This document shows, piece after piece, positions 10,516 through 21,867 of a stretch of 64,000 nucleotides of DNA (the stretch's first letter is position 1; each line of letters opens with the position of its first letter). The notes beneath the pieces are model-generated. The model ran no database searches and was not told where the DNA came from. It saw nothing but the letters and a program-made list of their open reading frames with translations. The stretch is from Apoda limacodes (lineage: Eukaryota > Arthropoda > Insecta > Lepidoptera > Limacodidae), in NCBI GenBank assembly GCA_946406115.1, contig OX291545.1:30065153-30129152 (forward strand). The letters are read 5' to 3'. Made by a program: the position numbers and the translations under genes.

Positions 10516-13500
10516 CTGTTAGTAAAATAAAACCCATCGATGATTTTACTGACTTTAACAAAAGGACCGATCAACTACGCGGACCAAATAACTGAAGTAG
10601 CGCAATTTGAACGCGGGATTTAGTCCATACAAGGCTAGGATACATTCAATACACAGTTCTACTATGGAGTTCTGGCACCTACCTTCTAGATTCATCATCA
10701 GATCAGCCTGATGGTGCCATTTTTACCCGAACTATTTAAATTTGCTTCGTCATAGTAGCTTACCTATCTAAGTAGAGTTCCACTTACACAAATAATACTT
10801 TCTGAATGTATTAAATGTTTGATTTGTTACTGGAAATACCAAGATCGCTATGTGTATGCCTATAATATTTCAGGAGTTTCCTCAAACCCTCATGGATTCC
10901 ATCATCATATGTAGATTTTGATTGAAAAGGGACAAATATAGAAGATTTTTCAAATAAAAAATATGTCTTTCAGATCAGTTTCAAAATGACGGAGTTCCTT
11001 GGTAAAAAAACAACACATTAAAAAATGCAACATAATTGAGAACTTCCTCCTTTTTTCAATCGGATAAAAGATCAATATCATTTTGTTGGGGTTTCCCAAT
11101 TGTAGATTTTATGACCTATACATACTATATGTAGAATTAGGCATTTTTTTTGTTACTTGATATAAGCTGTGGCTAGCGTCATAACACATAATCCCGGAAC
11201 TATGTTTCATTTGTAAATAAAAGTGATACAATTTTAATTGCTTGTAAAAAAAATTTTTGCAATGCGAATGTTAATTTGGTTATTAAAATATATTTAGTTT
11301 GATTTATAGTTAGCTATAGGACTGGCTGTCTGCGGCCTTTGACTATAACATAACACATATACGATTAAATCATTGTTATTATGTATGGTATGCGATTGAA
11401 TGCCCTTCGTTCTACCAATAAGTTCTAATATACGCGGAAAAGAAACAGTATTTCGAGATAAATTTCTTGGAAATGGCGATAAATGGATTCCTGTTTGCCG
11501 ATAACATCGAGACCCAACATATATTATTTCGGAATTTAATTCAAGTTTAAGTCTATAATTTTAATATGTAGATGTAACTCGCTCGACTCTGCGTATCTCG
11601 CGATGTTGGTTTTGGCACTTATTGTGATGACTCGATGGCCTCCAATACTGCAAGTGCAATAAAACTCGTTTCAAGTCATAAATATGGATAAAAATATTTA
11701 ATCTACATATCTTAAGGATATTGGCAGACGAGTTTTATCTTCGTACTCACCACGCACAAGTCAGTAAGAACAGCGAGGTAGCCAGAAGTTGATTGATGGG
11801 AAAGGCAAAAACCCTGGTGTAATGTAATTGACAAATAGTAACTTGCAGACCTATAAATAATTGTTTCGCAAGAGCTGTAAGGCATCTACCGGCTTCACGT
11901 GCAAAAAAAGCCTTGACTGATACCACATGATTGGTATAATATAGATATATATTGTACTACCTATATAGTGCCACATAGGTATACGTGTATGTACCGACGT
12001 GGCAGGCAATGTGGCAGACGTGACGCACGCTGAAACTCGCTCCAGATTGACTGCGATAGTTGCTTCAGGGAACGACCGGGAGTGTATAAACCCGATCGGG
12101 TCCAACCAATTTCGCAAAAACTACACAACACGATCCGTTGTTCAGATCGCTGATAGGGTTGTGGTAGCGTTAGCAGAGAAATTAATGTTAAAAAAAATGA
12201 TTTCTTGTTGTAACTTCTCTAGGGAAGATCACGAAATAATAGGTAATGTGAGTTCCCAGTAGATCCTAAATTAAAGAACTTTTTACCAAATTGTGCTAAC
12301 TTTAAGCCTGAAAAATATCCCTACTATCAGCCTATGGGTCACTATAGCGTGTCAATGCCTGCTATCTTGATCTTAGTTAGGAGCAATTTCAGCAAAACCA
12401 AAGTATTTGATTTATTTTTGCAAATATAACTATGAATCCAATTGCCAATCCGCCTTGACCTGCATATACCGTTTATCGCCTTTTATGGTGTACAATAAGG
12501 TATTTTGTAGCGGCTGTTCACTAGTAAGATGTAAATGTTAATGTTTAATTTAAAAAAATAACGTTTGACAATGTATTCTTAGTACTTTTCTACTTTAATT
12601 GAAATGCTTATTCGTCAATCAAATGTTAATATTTGTAGTAAACGTATTAATTTTATTATTTTTTTACTTTTCTGCTGACCGTCCACGCAACACACACACG
12701 GGCGCGGACCGCGTATCGTACCATCTAATATTATTCTGGGAACGGCCTTAATAAGTCAGTACAGAATGTTATCTATTCCATTTTATCTGCTGCTTGATAA
12801 GGATCTGAATCCAATTAGCCCCACAATGCACTGTGCCGTCTCAGACACAGTTATGATGGAATTCTGACTTCTCATGTTATCCTGGTACCAACCACTTTGT
12901 ACACACACGCGTTTCATCTAAGAATATTATTTTTGACATTTTTAGTATAATATGGATTAAGTAGTTAAAAACATTTCATTAAAAGGGTGAAAGTCTAAAA
13001 AGGTTCTCGACGAGACCGACAGCCTTGGTTTGCAGATTGGCAAGAATAAATTCCATCTTTAAAACCTGATGGCTTATAATTTTTTCTTTTGCTTTTTCAA
13101 AGAGTAAAAGCTAGCATTTAAAAAAATATAAGTTCAAAAAAATTATCACTATGATACAACTTCGTGACGTCACCGCGTATGAAACACTAAAACAGAAGTT
13201 ATTAAAAAACAAAAGAAAAAAATTCTTTCTACTTTAAAATTTTCAATCAAAACGTATTTAAATACCGTAAGCATTTTTACCTACCTAACTTTAAAAATGA
13301 AACATTCAGTGAGTTTCGGAAATAGACGCATCAATAAAACATCACATTAATGTAAATTATTGTTATGTGGAGGTGTTTAATTAGACAGTAATTATACTGT
13401 CATAAATTTTTATTTTCCTTAAAATCTCACTTTTACTTCCTGTTAATTCTTATCAACATATCATCAATATTCTATTTCATAATTTAAGACACGTGTAGAT

Positions 13501-13554
13501 ACAACATAATATTACAAGTTTATTTAGGATATATATAATACTACTAGGTATAGT
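10516..13554. other. mostly unassigned; repeat-like block at about 10855-11060
   Basis: No gene recognised. The block 10855-11060 (with CAGGAGTTTCCTC, GATTCCATCATCATA, and GAACTTCCTCCTTTTTT at its end) resembles an interspersed repeat I have met in lepidopteran sequence, though I cannot name it. ORFs at 11851-12117 (-) and 11999-12262 (+) overlap on opposite strands and show no family motifs. Confidence 0.4.
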
Positions 13555-13625
13555 CAAAGTCAATTTTTTTTATTCAAATTAGGTTTTTACAAACACTTTT
13601 GAATCGTCAAAGTTATGAAATACTA
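13555..13625 (-). repeat. LINE 3'-end fragment, minus strand
   Basis: TTTTTTATTCAAATTAGG...CACTTTTGAATCGTCA closely matches the 3' end of the minus-strand LINE at 36310-37196, which carries TTTTATTCAAATAGAC...CACTTTTGAATCGTCA. It is a short 5'-truncated relic. Confidence 0.6.
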
Positions 13626-13904
13626 TATTTAACATTTAATCGGTTCTTAGAAAGTGAAAACCCGGTTCGGTTCTCGATAGGTATATTAGTAGTCTTTGAT
13701 ACGATAAGCCCAAAACCGTCCACTATAAAAGCGCATCATCTGACTCCTAAGCCTGCGTAGACTTGAGTGGCTCTGATGTGTAAGATCTCCTCAGTTCCTA
13801 CACTATTGGATGTAATGTTTTCTTTCAAACCCTGAGTGGCGAATAGGATTCAGAACATGAACTCGTAGTAAGAAACTTGTGGTCTGTCGATGCAGTCACA
13901 TGCA

Positions 13905-13937
13905 AGTCAGCTTGTTTGCCACCGTAGTGGTATTAAT
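13905..13937 (+). repeat. LINE 3' terminal fragment
   Basis: CAGCTTGTTTGCCACCGTAGTGGTATTA matches the 3' terminus of the LINE at 32340-32876 (GCTTGTTTGCCACCTTAGTGGTATAA before its poly(A)). It abuts the 5S-derived SINE that follows. Upstream sequence is not recognisably LINE. Confidence 0.5.
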
Positions 13938-14075
13938 GAACCCGCCAAGTGTGAGCTGGATTTGCGCACCGAGGGTTTCGTACCACCATTTACGAACACG
14001 ATAAAAAAAACAAAAAGTGTGCCGCTAAGCGGTCACCCATCCAATTACTGATCAAGCCCAACGTTACCTTACTTT
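13938..14075 (-). repeat. 5S-rRNA-derived SINE fragment
   Basis: On the minus strand, 14074-14028 carries the internal-promoter half of 5S rRNA: AACGTTGGGCTTGATCAGTA followed by ATTGGATGGGTGACCGC, close to the canonical 5S A box/IE/C box region. The 5' half of 5S (ACCGGTTCTCGTCCGATC) is absent. After a spacer, the tail ends CCCTCGGTGCGCAAATCCAG then CTCACACTTGGCGGGTT. That is the same tail signature as the repeat ending at 16451. A 5S head joined to another tail defines a SINE3-type element rather than a 5S gene. Confidence 0.7.
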
Positions 14076-15707
14076 AAATATCGTTTCCAACCAACACATG
14101 ATTTCTCTCAATAATAGCTAGATGGCGCTGTAAGGTAATTTAAGATGCTAATGCCTCAGGTCTATTTCACACTTGGCCTGATTTTATTATTTGTTGTTAT
14201 ACTTTAGAGCTCACACTATAATCACTGCAAGTTTGAAGCTTGTATGTACTTCTGTTTTAACGATAGAGCAAAAACAATGAAAATGTATTTGTATGAGTAT
14301 GTAACTATACATATGTGCACAATTTTATGATGTGATTGATATGAGGGAGGAAGGGGGGAATCGATACGCTGACGATGAGGTCTTGAAAGTGCCTGTGACC
14401 AAACAATTTGACTATCAAAATTAAAAATTCTTTTATACGAATTTCAAATTTTTTTAAATAATTGATATAATAAAATGTTAATATATATGATGTGTTTGTT
14501 CAAAGAATAATACATCGCCGGTAGTCAAGGCAGACGAGTGTGACTGACGAGCGTTAAGCCGTTTCAATTTTACGTACTTAAAAAATACCAACATAACAAA
14601 ACAACAAACCATCCAATATCTATTCGTAAGTGGTTCAACACATAAACCATGGACGTATAATTTTTTCATAACATAAAACAGTTGACGAGTGTTTCGTCGC
14701 ATTAAGAATCCATTAAGTCCGAGCCAAGATACCGTGACGAGAGAGAACTGATTAATTTAGTTTATCGCGAACTGGGCCTGGATATTATCAACTCCTGAGT
14801 ACGACCCACTTGATTTATATGAATTTTTATCAGTAGATGGCGCCACTCGCCTGAGATATCTCTGAGCCTCCTCACAAGGCTCTTTTTCTGGGTTTGAGTG
14901 TGTGTTTCGGCGTAAGTGTTCTGGAGATACGACTTTTTAGTAGTTACTTTCTGATTGCGGCTCCCGTTTGAATTTTTATGGCTTATTACTTTTGTTCAAT
15001 TTAATTTATTTACAATTTTTAATTTGTTTTCTTTTATTTTTTACAAATCCTAGTTTTTAAAATACAAGGGTGGCAAAAAACTATTAGGTACTCTGATAAT
15101 TTATCAGATCTACACGTAGGGGCAGGCAGGTAAGTAAAATACTAGTTGTGCAAGGACGCCATAAGAGTTGGAACGATAACGAAAACTGGTTCTTGCAGTG
15201 TTAACGAATTAAAATTCACTAAAACCTTATGTAAATCGAGAACGGAATATAAAACTGCGCTATATGGCGCTTTCAAGGACTTAATTACCATTCAATACCT
15301 ACCACAAAACACTCAAGAAAAAAAAACTCGATAAGACTGATGCATATCGCGATTCCGGGACAATAATATATGCAAATTAAGTAAAAATAATGGCGACTGC
15401 ACAAAAAACATAAGTGATTCCAACAGATAAGGATGCGCTTCATGAAAATAATAGTTAGGATGTAAATGAGTCTCGCGGACGCAGGCATGAGCGATGGAAC
15501 AAAGATAAGTGTAATCTGTGGCAGGGATCGAGCCATGAGTGTTGCTAGCCTTGCCTTGCTAATGTAGTGATGTACCACGCAGCTGAGTTGGCCACCTGCC
15601 TCCATATCGGGTAAATCATAACCTTGCTAGCTATCGCAAAGAAATCAACGCTGTGTATGCGACTAACAAAATGCATCTTCTGACTCGCATACCTAATGTT
15701 GTTGCTC
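14076..15707. other. unassigned sequence
   Basis: No gene recognised. The ORF at 15285-15605 (-) shows hydrophobic stretches but no family motif. Confidence 0.45.
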
Positions 15708-16451
15708 TGTTTTTAGGGTACCGTACCTCAAAAGGAAAAAGGAACCCTTATGGGATCACTTTGTTGTACGTCTGTCTGTCTGTTTGTCAAGACCCTTTTT
15801 CTCTTAAACGCGTGAACGTCTCAAATTGAAATTAATATAAAATACTAAGATCTACGGTCCTTTGAAGCTGTAAAAAAATCAAGTTTCTAAGTCAACACAA
15901 TAAAAAAATCGGCCAAAATTCGGTCATTTTTGATTCGCATACACAAACACATCAAAACCTATGGGGTACTTCCCGTTGTCCTAGAATCATGAAATTTGAC
16001 ACAAAGTAATATCGTACATCACAGATATAGGAAAAAATCCGAAAATTGGCAATTTGTACTTGTAGCACATTAAAAAAAAAGGTTTTCTGTCTGTCTTTCA
16101 AGACTCAAGAACGCGTAGAAGCATCAAGTTGAAATTAATATCAAATACTAAAGTCTATGGTCTACTAAAGTTGTAAAAAGTTTAAGCTTCTAAGTCAATG
16201 CAATAAAAAAATATGCCTATAATCATGAAATTTGGCTAGAAGCAATGTTATGTAATAAATCTAAAAACCGTAAATATGTTGATACATCACAAAAAAAATA
16301 TTTATCGATTAAAAACTTATTTACAGTTGGTAAACTAACCGCGACCTATGTCGATGTATTGAGACAACAGTTGTCCAACTCAAGTTGTCCCTCAATACAG
16401 TTTGCCTTTTATGGAACTCTCGGTGCGCAACTCCGACTCGCACTTGGCCGG
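15708..16451 (+). repeat. 740-bp interspersed repeat with internal duplication
   Basis: The head is TTAGGGTACCGTACCTCAAA and the tail is CGACTCGCACTTGGCCGG followed by a T run. It holds two diverged copies of one internal segment, at about 15773-15925 and 16085-16222. Both run CTGTCTGTCTG/TTTCAAGAC ... GAAATTAATAT..AAATACTA ... AAGCTTCTAAGTCAA-like. A second copy of the head lies on the minus strand at 29215-29405, and the tail recurs at several sites. No transposase or RT coding was found; the ORF at 16245-16568 is incidental. It is a non-autonomous retro- or DNA element of uncertain class. Confidence 0.6.
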
Positions 16452-16858
16452 TTTTTTTTTGTAAATACAGCTCTACAAAAGATTTTACATACAGTAACTG
16501 TCAAGCTGATAAAAATACTTATAACCACAACATATAGTAATAAAGTGACAAACATAAGTGTAGTTTAAGACAACTTTTATCTACTTGACTAAAATATTTA
16601 CTTAATTAATTATTTAAAAAAAAAATTTATTTACAAACCTAAGTTAATTTTCGAACAATTTTTGTGCTACAATTTTCAATTAGACTTATAGACACTCGTT
16701 AGGAAATAAATTTAAAGAGATCATGTTTAACTTTACCGTCTCAGTATATTTTATTTAATGTTCTTAAGAATATTTTGATCATTTAAAAAGAAAAGCGATA
16801 ATCGTGAGCTGAAATAATATAAGATTTCCAGAAAACAGAAAAAAATATTATTAAATTA

Positions 16859-16985
16859 TTATTGGGAACAGTCTCGAGCTACAAACTAATTTATTATAAT
16901 AAGTACATTCACGGGTTTCGAGGGGTAAATCAGACTTTTTCTCTCGAATTCCAGAATCCGAATAGCTCGAGACTATTCCCAATAA
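16859..16985. mobile_element. 127-bp MITE with 22-bp TIRs
   Basis: The left end TTATTGGGAACAGTCTCGAG is inverted at the right as CTCGAGACTATTCCCAATAA, with one mismatch over about 22 bp. The internal blocks CACGGGTTTCGAG and TCTCTCGAATTCCAGA are shared with the element at 39155-39313. There is no coding. Confidence 0.7.
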
Positions 16986-17131
16986 GGTCCCAGTCAAGCT
17001 TTGAATTTTTTTTTTTTTGGTGACAACTCTGTATTACACCTGTACTATTACTGCAATATAAACTATTGTATAGAACGTATTCATTCTCTCACAAAAAGTA
17101 AGATAGATTAGATAATATTATTCTAAAATAG

Positions 17132-17151
17132 TTTCTTCTTTTCAGGTAAGT
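17132..17151 (+). promoter_or_regulatory. Recursive splice (ratchet) site 1
   Basis: TTTCTTCTTTTCAG|GTAAGT: a pyrimidine tract and 3' splice site fused directly to a consensus 5' splice site, with AG ending at 17145 and GT at 17146. This is the juxtaposed motif that lets long introns be removed stepwise through a zero-length exon, known best from Drosophila. An equally good motif lies on the same strand at 52966-52990. Function is inferred from sequence only. Confidence 0.5.
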
Positions 17152-18299
17152 GCATCGTGGTTCACACACACATCACATTATTCAATGGGCAACTGTTGTT
17201 ATTATTTGCATTATTATGCTGCAAATAGTAAGATTTAGCAAATATTCATCTGCTTCATATCATATAATGTAAGCAATTTTATTGATGGCTCAATGTGACA
17301 ATTTTTTATTAAAAATAAGAAAACCAAAGGTATTAAATTTATTTTGAGTGACTTGCCATAGCTAGGTGAAAACCAGTGGTTATAAACAGTGTCTATTGAG
17401 TTAAACAGAACTCTTGTAACATAACACAGTATTTTGGGTACCAATTTATTATTCTAGAAGCTGCAGCTGTAATGGGGTCCACACATATCTGGCTTGGCTA
17501 GGATTGAATAGACTTAGTTCTGTTGCGTTCGTTCGTAAAACGATCTGTTAACTAACATTCTAACATATGTAGATACAGCGTCAAGTCCTACGGTATTTTA
17601 CCATGGGGACACGCTCGTAGCTGATTTCAAAATAATTTTTAGGCTCTAGAAAAGGGCTGCTGGTTCAATTTGCAATTTGTTCCATAGACACTCTGCTTGC
17701 CGGTAGTGAAATAGAATATGTCGTATTAAATGTTAACGTTAGTGTTTCTAGAATTAGTTAGTAAAATAACCATTCCGGTCTAGTCCAGTAACAACTTATC
17801 AATCATAGATAAAATTAATTCAATAGATAGATAGACAATTAATCATAGATAAAACGGCCGACGATGCCGTTTCGCGATTGTTTATCGGTTGTTGATCGAA
17901 ATTTCTAAATATTGCACTTGAGCCGGAGCTCACGTTAGACCTTACGTCACTGAACTCGGTTGTGATTTTACTTTATTATGATATTTTCAATGCCTCAATC
18001 CAATTTTAAAATGGCTTTACAGTCTTCCATTAAAATCTTCGTTCGTTCCTCTTAAATCATTAAAATCTTGTCGTTTTATCTCTGAAATTGTTAAAAGCTT
18101 TCTAAACGAACATTACCATTATTGTCGTACAATTTGTACGTTCACTACAAACATCACATAGAATTAACCTAGAAAGCTATCAAAAAATCGCTCGACAACC
18201 ACAGACAAGACGTTTATGGCGAGCAGCTTTTTTATTTGACATTTTATACAAGTTTATTCAAACACTGCGATAGGATCGGAGACGTTATCTTCGACTGCA

Positions 18300-18535
18300 A
18301 CGTTACCGCGAGCCGGCTGATAGCATCTGGGGCCAGCATTGCTAGTTAAACCAACCTGATAAGGGATCGGTCCGTTCTGTGTGCGTTTGTCGTACGGACA
18401 CACGGCGCTAGTGTGCGCGGTGGGGCGCCCGGCCGCCTACCAGCCAGTCACTCACTTTGCGCGGCAAAAGAATGACGGAGCGAACGAATTTTCGGAGTGT
18501 TATTTTTATATTAAGAGAAAACTAGTGTTTGATTC
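18300..18535 (+). promoter_or_regulatory. CpG-rich, promoter-like block
   Basis: This is a G+C- and CpG-rich island in AT-rich surroundings, including GTGCGCGGTGGGGCGCCCGG at about 18412-18431 and CACTTTGCGCGGCAAAAG near 18453. It lies directly upstream of a possible first coding exon. No clear TATA box at the expected distance. Promoter activity is inferred from composition and position. Confidence 0.35.
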
Positions 18536-18656
18536 ATGTTTATGGATGAACCTGTGATGTTATTGTGGCTTCGGTACCTGAAGCAGCTGGAGCTGGCTTG
18601 CGCCGTCAGGCCGCCCGGACTCTCCACAGAGGGCGCTGAACACGTCAAAACAATGT
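18536..18656 (+). CDS. Possible alternative first coding exon, host gene unknown
   Basis: The ATG at 18536 opens a frame beginning MFMDEPVMLLWLRYLKQLEL, and about 40 residues reach a perfect donor (T|GTAAGT, GT at 18657) in phase 1. Codon choice is G+C-rich (CTG, GAG, GCC, GTC, AAG), unlike the AT-rich flanks. The reading frame without splicing ends at 18709, giving a peptide of under 60 residues. The short hydrophobic/Leu-rich start is not a convincing signal peptide. I do not recognise the protein. The location, between two + strand ratchet motifs and below a CpG-rich block, suits an isoform-specific first exon of a long gene. A chance ORF cannot be excluded without transcript data. Confidence 0.4.
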
Positions 18657-18718
18657 GTAAGTTTACAGGTTTTTTTTGTTTACCTCTTTGCAAACCTGCT
18701 TTCAGCAACTAAATAAAT

Positions 18719-20399
18719 CCTTTAATGTAAAGTAGAAGTTTAGTACTTTATTTATGAGTTAATCAAAGGTAGATTATTTATTTAATATGTTTTCTCAATT
18801 TTATTGAAGACTTGGCTGTATGGCTTAGTCCTTGGCCTTTTCGAAAGCATAAACTAAAACACCGTTATCTTATCATCATCTAAACGAAAACAAAATAAAT
18901 TATAAATGTTACCTTTCTGTTTTCCTCGCCGTGCGTGGTTAAATAAATAGCGCAAATAACATAAGGAAAAAGATAAGTGCAATTATATTTTTAGAATTAT
19001 TTCGTTGTTTATCAGTTCACAAGCGTAGGTTACCAGTATCTTATTAATTTGTTAGCACATAAGAATATATAAATATTGATGATCGACAGAATAACTGAAC
19101 AACAATAACTAAGCAGATAGGTACGCCTATCTGTTAGATAAAAGTTTTCTTCGGAATTACGATAAAAACACCGTTAAGAATGTTTGTTTTTGTATCTTGG
19201 TGTCGTTGCGATTGTCAGAATAGTGGTTAGTTAGTTAATTAAATACTGTTTTTTTTTTGCACTCTGTTTTTTTCTTTTATTTTTAACTGCGAAATTGTTC
19301 GCCGACCACTTTATTCGCCAATTTCATAATTCTAATTTTGCAAACTTTTATTCATGTCGAATTAACATTGATCACCTACTTTTGACGCCTTATTTCCACC
19401 TCCATGTGGAAATGTAACTTTCTACGTCCTCTTTTAATGTCGAAATTTAAATAAGGTATGTAGGAATATATAATAGTATAACCTTAAAATTAGATTTTGA
19501 TAAATAAATTAACGTTAAAATTCCCATTTTAGGCATTGCTATCGGATATTATAATTTACGCAAATGTTATCACGTAGATCCTTCAAGACACCCTTACGTT
19601 ACTTTTGCTGGTAATACAGTAATTAAAAAATACCTTTCTTTTTCTTGTAAACATAGATACAGCGCAGCAAACTTCTGGTACTCACCCCGAATAAGTTCAC
19701 ACCATTTGAATACGACGACCTTAGTTTTTGATTTTTAACATAACAACTTTAACTCATACCTTAAGGGCTTAAAAATTTACTATACTGCACTCAATTATGT
19801 GAGGTGTCGTTGAATAGGCAGGATAATAGCCTTTCGCACCTTATGCAGAACAATGTACCTATCTAAAAACTGCAATTTCACAGTGACCAACGCTTTTAAA
19901 TTAACACATTATAATAATAGGTAGGTAGCTAGTATTGATTTTCTTATTTGTCCGACAAAATTAATGTACATAATGCTTTGAATTAAGACGCAACTATAAT
20001 AGTTTATTGTCTATGATAGTTAGATTATTTCGTCGAACAATATTTTGTACCAATCGATAATTCGCAACCATAAGTATATATATCTACACTATTATTCTGG
20101 GTGGTCATTGTTGTTCAATGTTCGCAAATTATTGGTGCGGGTGGACGGACTGAAAATTGACAAGCAATTGCTGAGGCTGTCATTTTTAGCTGCGCTTCAT
20201 CATGGTTGTATATTATCGTTTCCCTTCAGTGCCTACTAAACCTTGTAATGTAAAGCTTGAGTTATGCGACAGGTTTAGTGCTGGGACGATGTTGATAATA
20301 ATTGATTATTAATTCCGATTAATATTGTTGCTATTATTATATATGTTTGAATATATTTTTAGTTTAAAAATTAAATAACCTCTTCTTCCCCTACTTATC
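18719..20399. other. unassigned AT-rich sequence
   Basis: No gene recognised. A partial copy of the GTGCAACA MITE family lies at 19664-19738. Confidence 0.4.
19664..19738 (-). repeat. GTGCAACA-type MITE, partial copy A
   Basis: CAGCAAACTTCTGGTACTCA, then AAGTTCACACCATTTGAATA and TTAGTTTTTGATTTTTAAC, follow the order seen in copy C (41553-41680). Only one terminus is recognisable. Confidence 0.5.
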
Positions 20400-20997
20400 C
20401 CACTTTTCCCAGTTTCTGCTTTCTTCTTCCCAGCGGTAATTTTTTTTTAACTTGCACATTAAAGTGCATAAAATCCGTCATTCTGATTTTTAGAAACTTT
20501 AATATACCTAGTGTGTTCAATATCACGACGAATCAAACGACACCTCGCATGTCAAAATCCATCAAGACGTTCAGGTTGTAGGGCGTGCCAAAGAAATGGA
20601 CATACATACATACGCTCGAAAAACATTCCGCTCCTTTCTTACGGCCGTCGGGTAAAAATAGAGGTTATTTTTTTTGGTAAATCATGGAAAAGAAAACACT
20701 TAACTCAAAGTCTATCTGTGTAAGGTTTATCTTTTACTTTTTACTGAGGTTTTGAAGGCGGTTCTTATATTTTTTTTATTTTTAGTTGGTACTTAGACAA
20801 AGGACATCGGCGACATAGAACATTTTTCTAACCTAAATAACTCTGATCCTCTTCAAATGTGTGTGGGAACACCAAGTTCAATCAAATTAAATAACGTTAA
20901 AATCATTGTAACTGGTTTTGTGGTGGGCAAAAATAGGTGAACAAAAAGCATACGCGCCGAACACCGAACCTCCTATTTTGAGGTCGGTTAAAACAAT
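20400..20997 (+). repeat. Interspersed repeat related to 59.9-60.8 kb
   Basis: The blocks TACCTAGTGTGTTCAATATC, CGACACCTCGCATGTC, GGTTGTAGGGCGTGCCA and CATACATACATACGCTCGAA recur, some inverted, at 59940-60130 and 60455-60620. The 3' end, AACCTCCTATTTTGAGGTCG followed by GTTAAAA, resembles common lepidopteran retroposon ends. The 70-codon ORF at 20511-20723 lies wholly inside the repeat and is not a gene. Confidence 0.5.
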
Positions 20998-21524
20998 TAC
21001 GACTACCGATAAGAAAGAATACGCACACGGCGTGTTTGGAGAGGAATTACTAATACCACAATGTAATAATATAGGTAGGAACTAGTAACCTAAATAGATA
21101 TGTCTTCCAGTCATTACATTTTAATTTAATAAATTACATGAGTAAATAAAAAAAAATAGAATCGCTCAGTACAAACATACAACTGTTACATTTATTACCA
21201 TACAATCCAAACATAATGATCATTAATCTCAACTTACCTCTGACATACGCTCTTCAAATACTACCTTGTGTGGTCTTTTAATATTTTGACGTCTGTCAAA
21301 ATCAAAGCTGTCAGTGTCTGTTCTGTTCTATAACATACGTGTACCGCTTTCATTTTTAACACACTCAATTCGTAACACAGTATGGTACAGCTCATTACAG
21401 TATGTGGATGTACTCATTAAAACATGGTCTGGTATCACTAAATGTAAAGATTTTATGCCATAGCTCTTACTTATTTAGGCTCATGCCTACTTAGGAATAA
21501 ACATAATAGTTAGTAGATAGGTAT

Positions 21525-21630
21525 AGTACAAATTTTCTGACCCGGTAGTCAAAAATCAATACTACATTGCCCTATTGAAATGGTGTGAACTTATAACGAT
21601 ATGCGACAAGGTCAGAAGTCTGTTGCACTG
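21525..21630 (+). mobile_element. GTGCAACA-type MITE, copy B
   Basis: A 106-bp unit with inverted ends AGTACAAATTTTCTGACC and GGTCAGAAGTCTGTTGCACT. The interior reads GTCAAAAATCAATACTACAT and TGAAATGGTGTGAACTTA, shared with the other four copies. Confidence 0.65.
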
Positions 21631-21660
21631 TAGATATGTTTTATTAGTTATTCTCATGTT

Positions 21661-21710
21661 TACACTCTTATAGTCCTGCACGCGCTCTTATAGTCCTGCA
21701 GGCGCTCTTG
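21661..21710 (+). repeat. short direct duplication
   Basis: A unit of about 22 bp, CTCTTATAGTCCTGCACGCG / CTCTTATAGTCCTGCAGGCG, is present twice in tandem. Confidence 0.6.
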
Positions 21711-21867
21711 ATCTTCAAATTGGGATAATTGTAATAACTAATAGATCAGACAACATATTAATTTCTCTAATCCTGACTTATCTTTTACTCAATGAATTGG
21801 GCTATTAAATGCAAACAGATTTGCTTTTTTATACATTTTTTAAACAAAACATCCAACAAAAGCTCTG

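Larger units (their letters stand above)
16452..18299. other. mostly unassigned intronic-type sequence
   Basis: Apart from the MITE at 16859-16985 and the splice motif at 17132-17151, no gene is recognised. The ORF at 17235-17444 (-) has no family similarity. Confidence 0.4.

Noticed and set aside
14028..14075. A functional 5S rRNA gene
   Set aside because: Only the internal-control half is present, it carries substitutions, and it continues into a SINE tail.
15121..15136. GGCAGGCAG|GTAAGT as a ratchet site
   Set aside because: The upstream sequence is purine-rich, with no pyrimidine tract.
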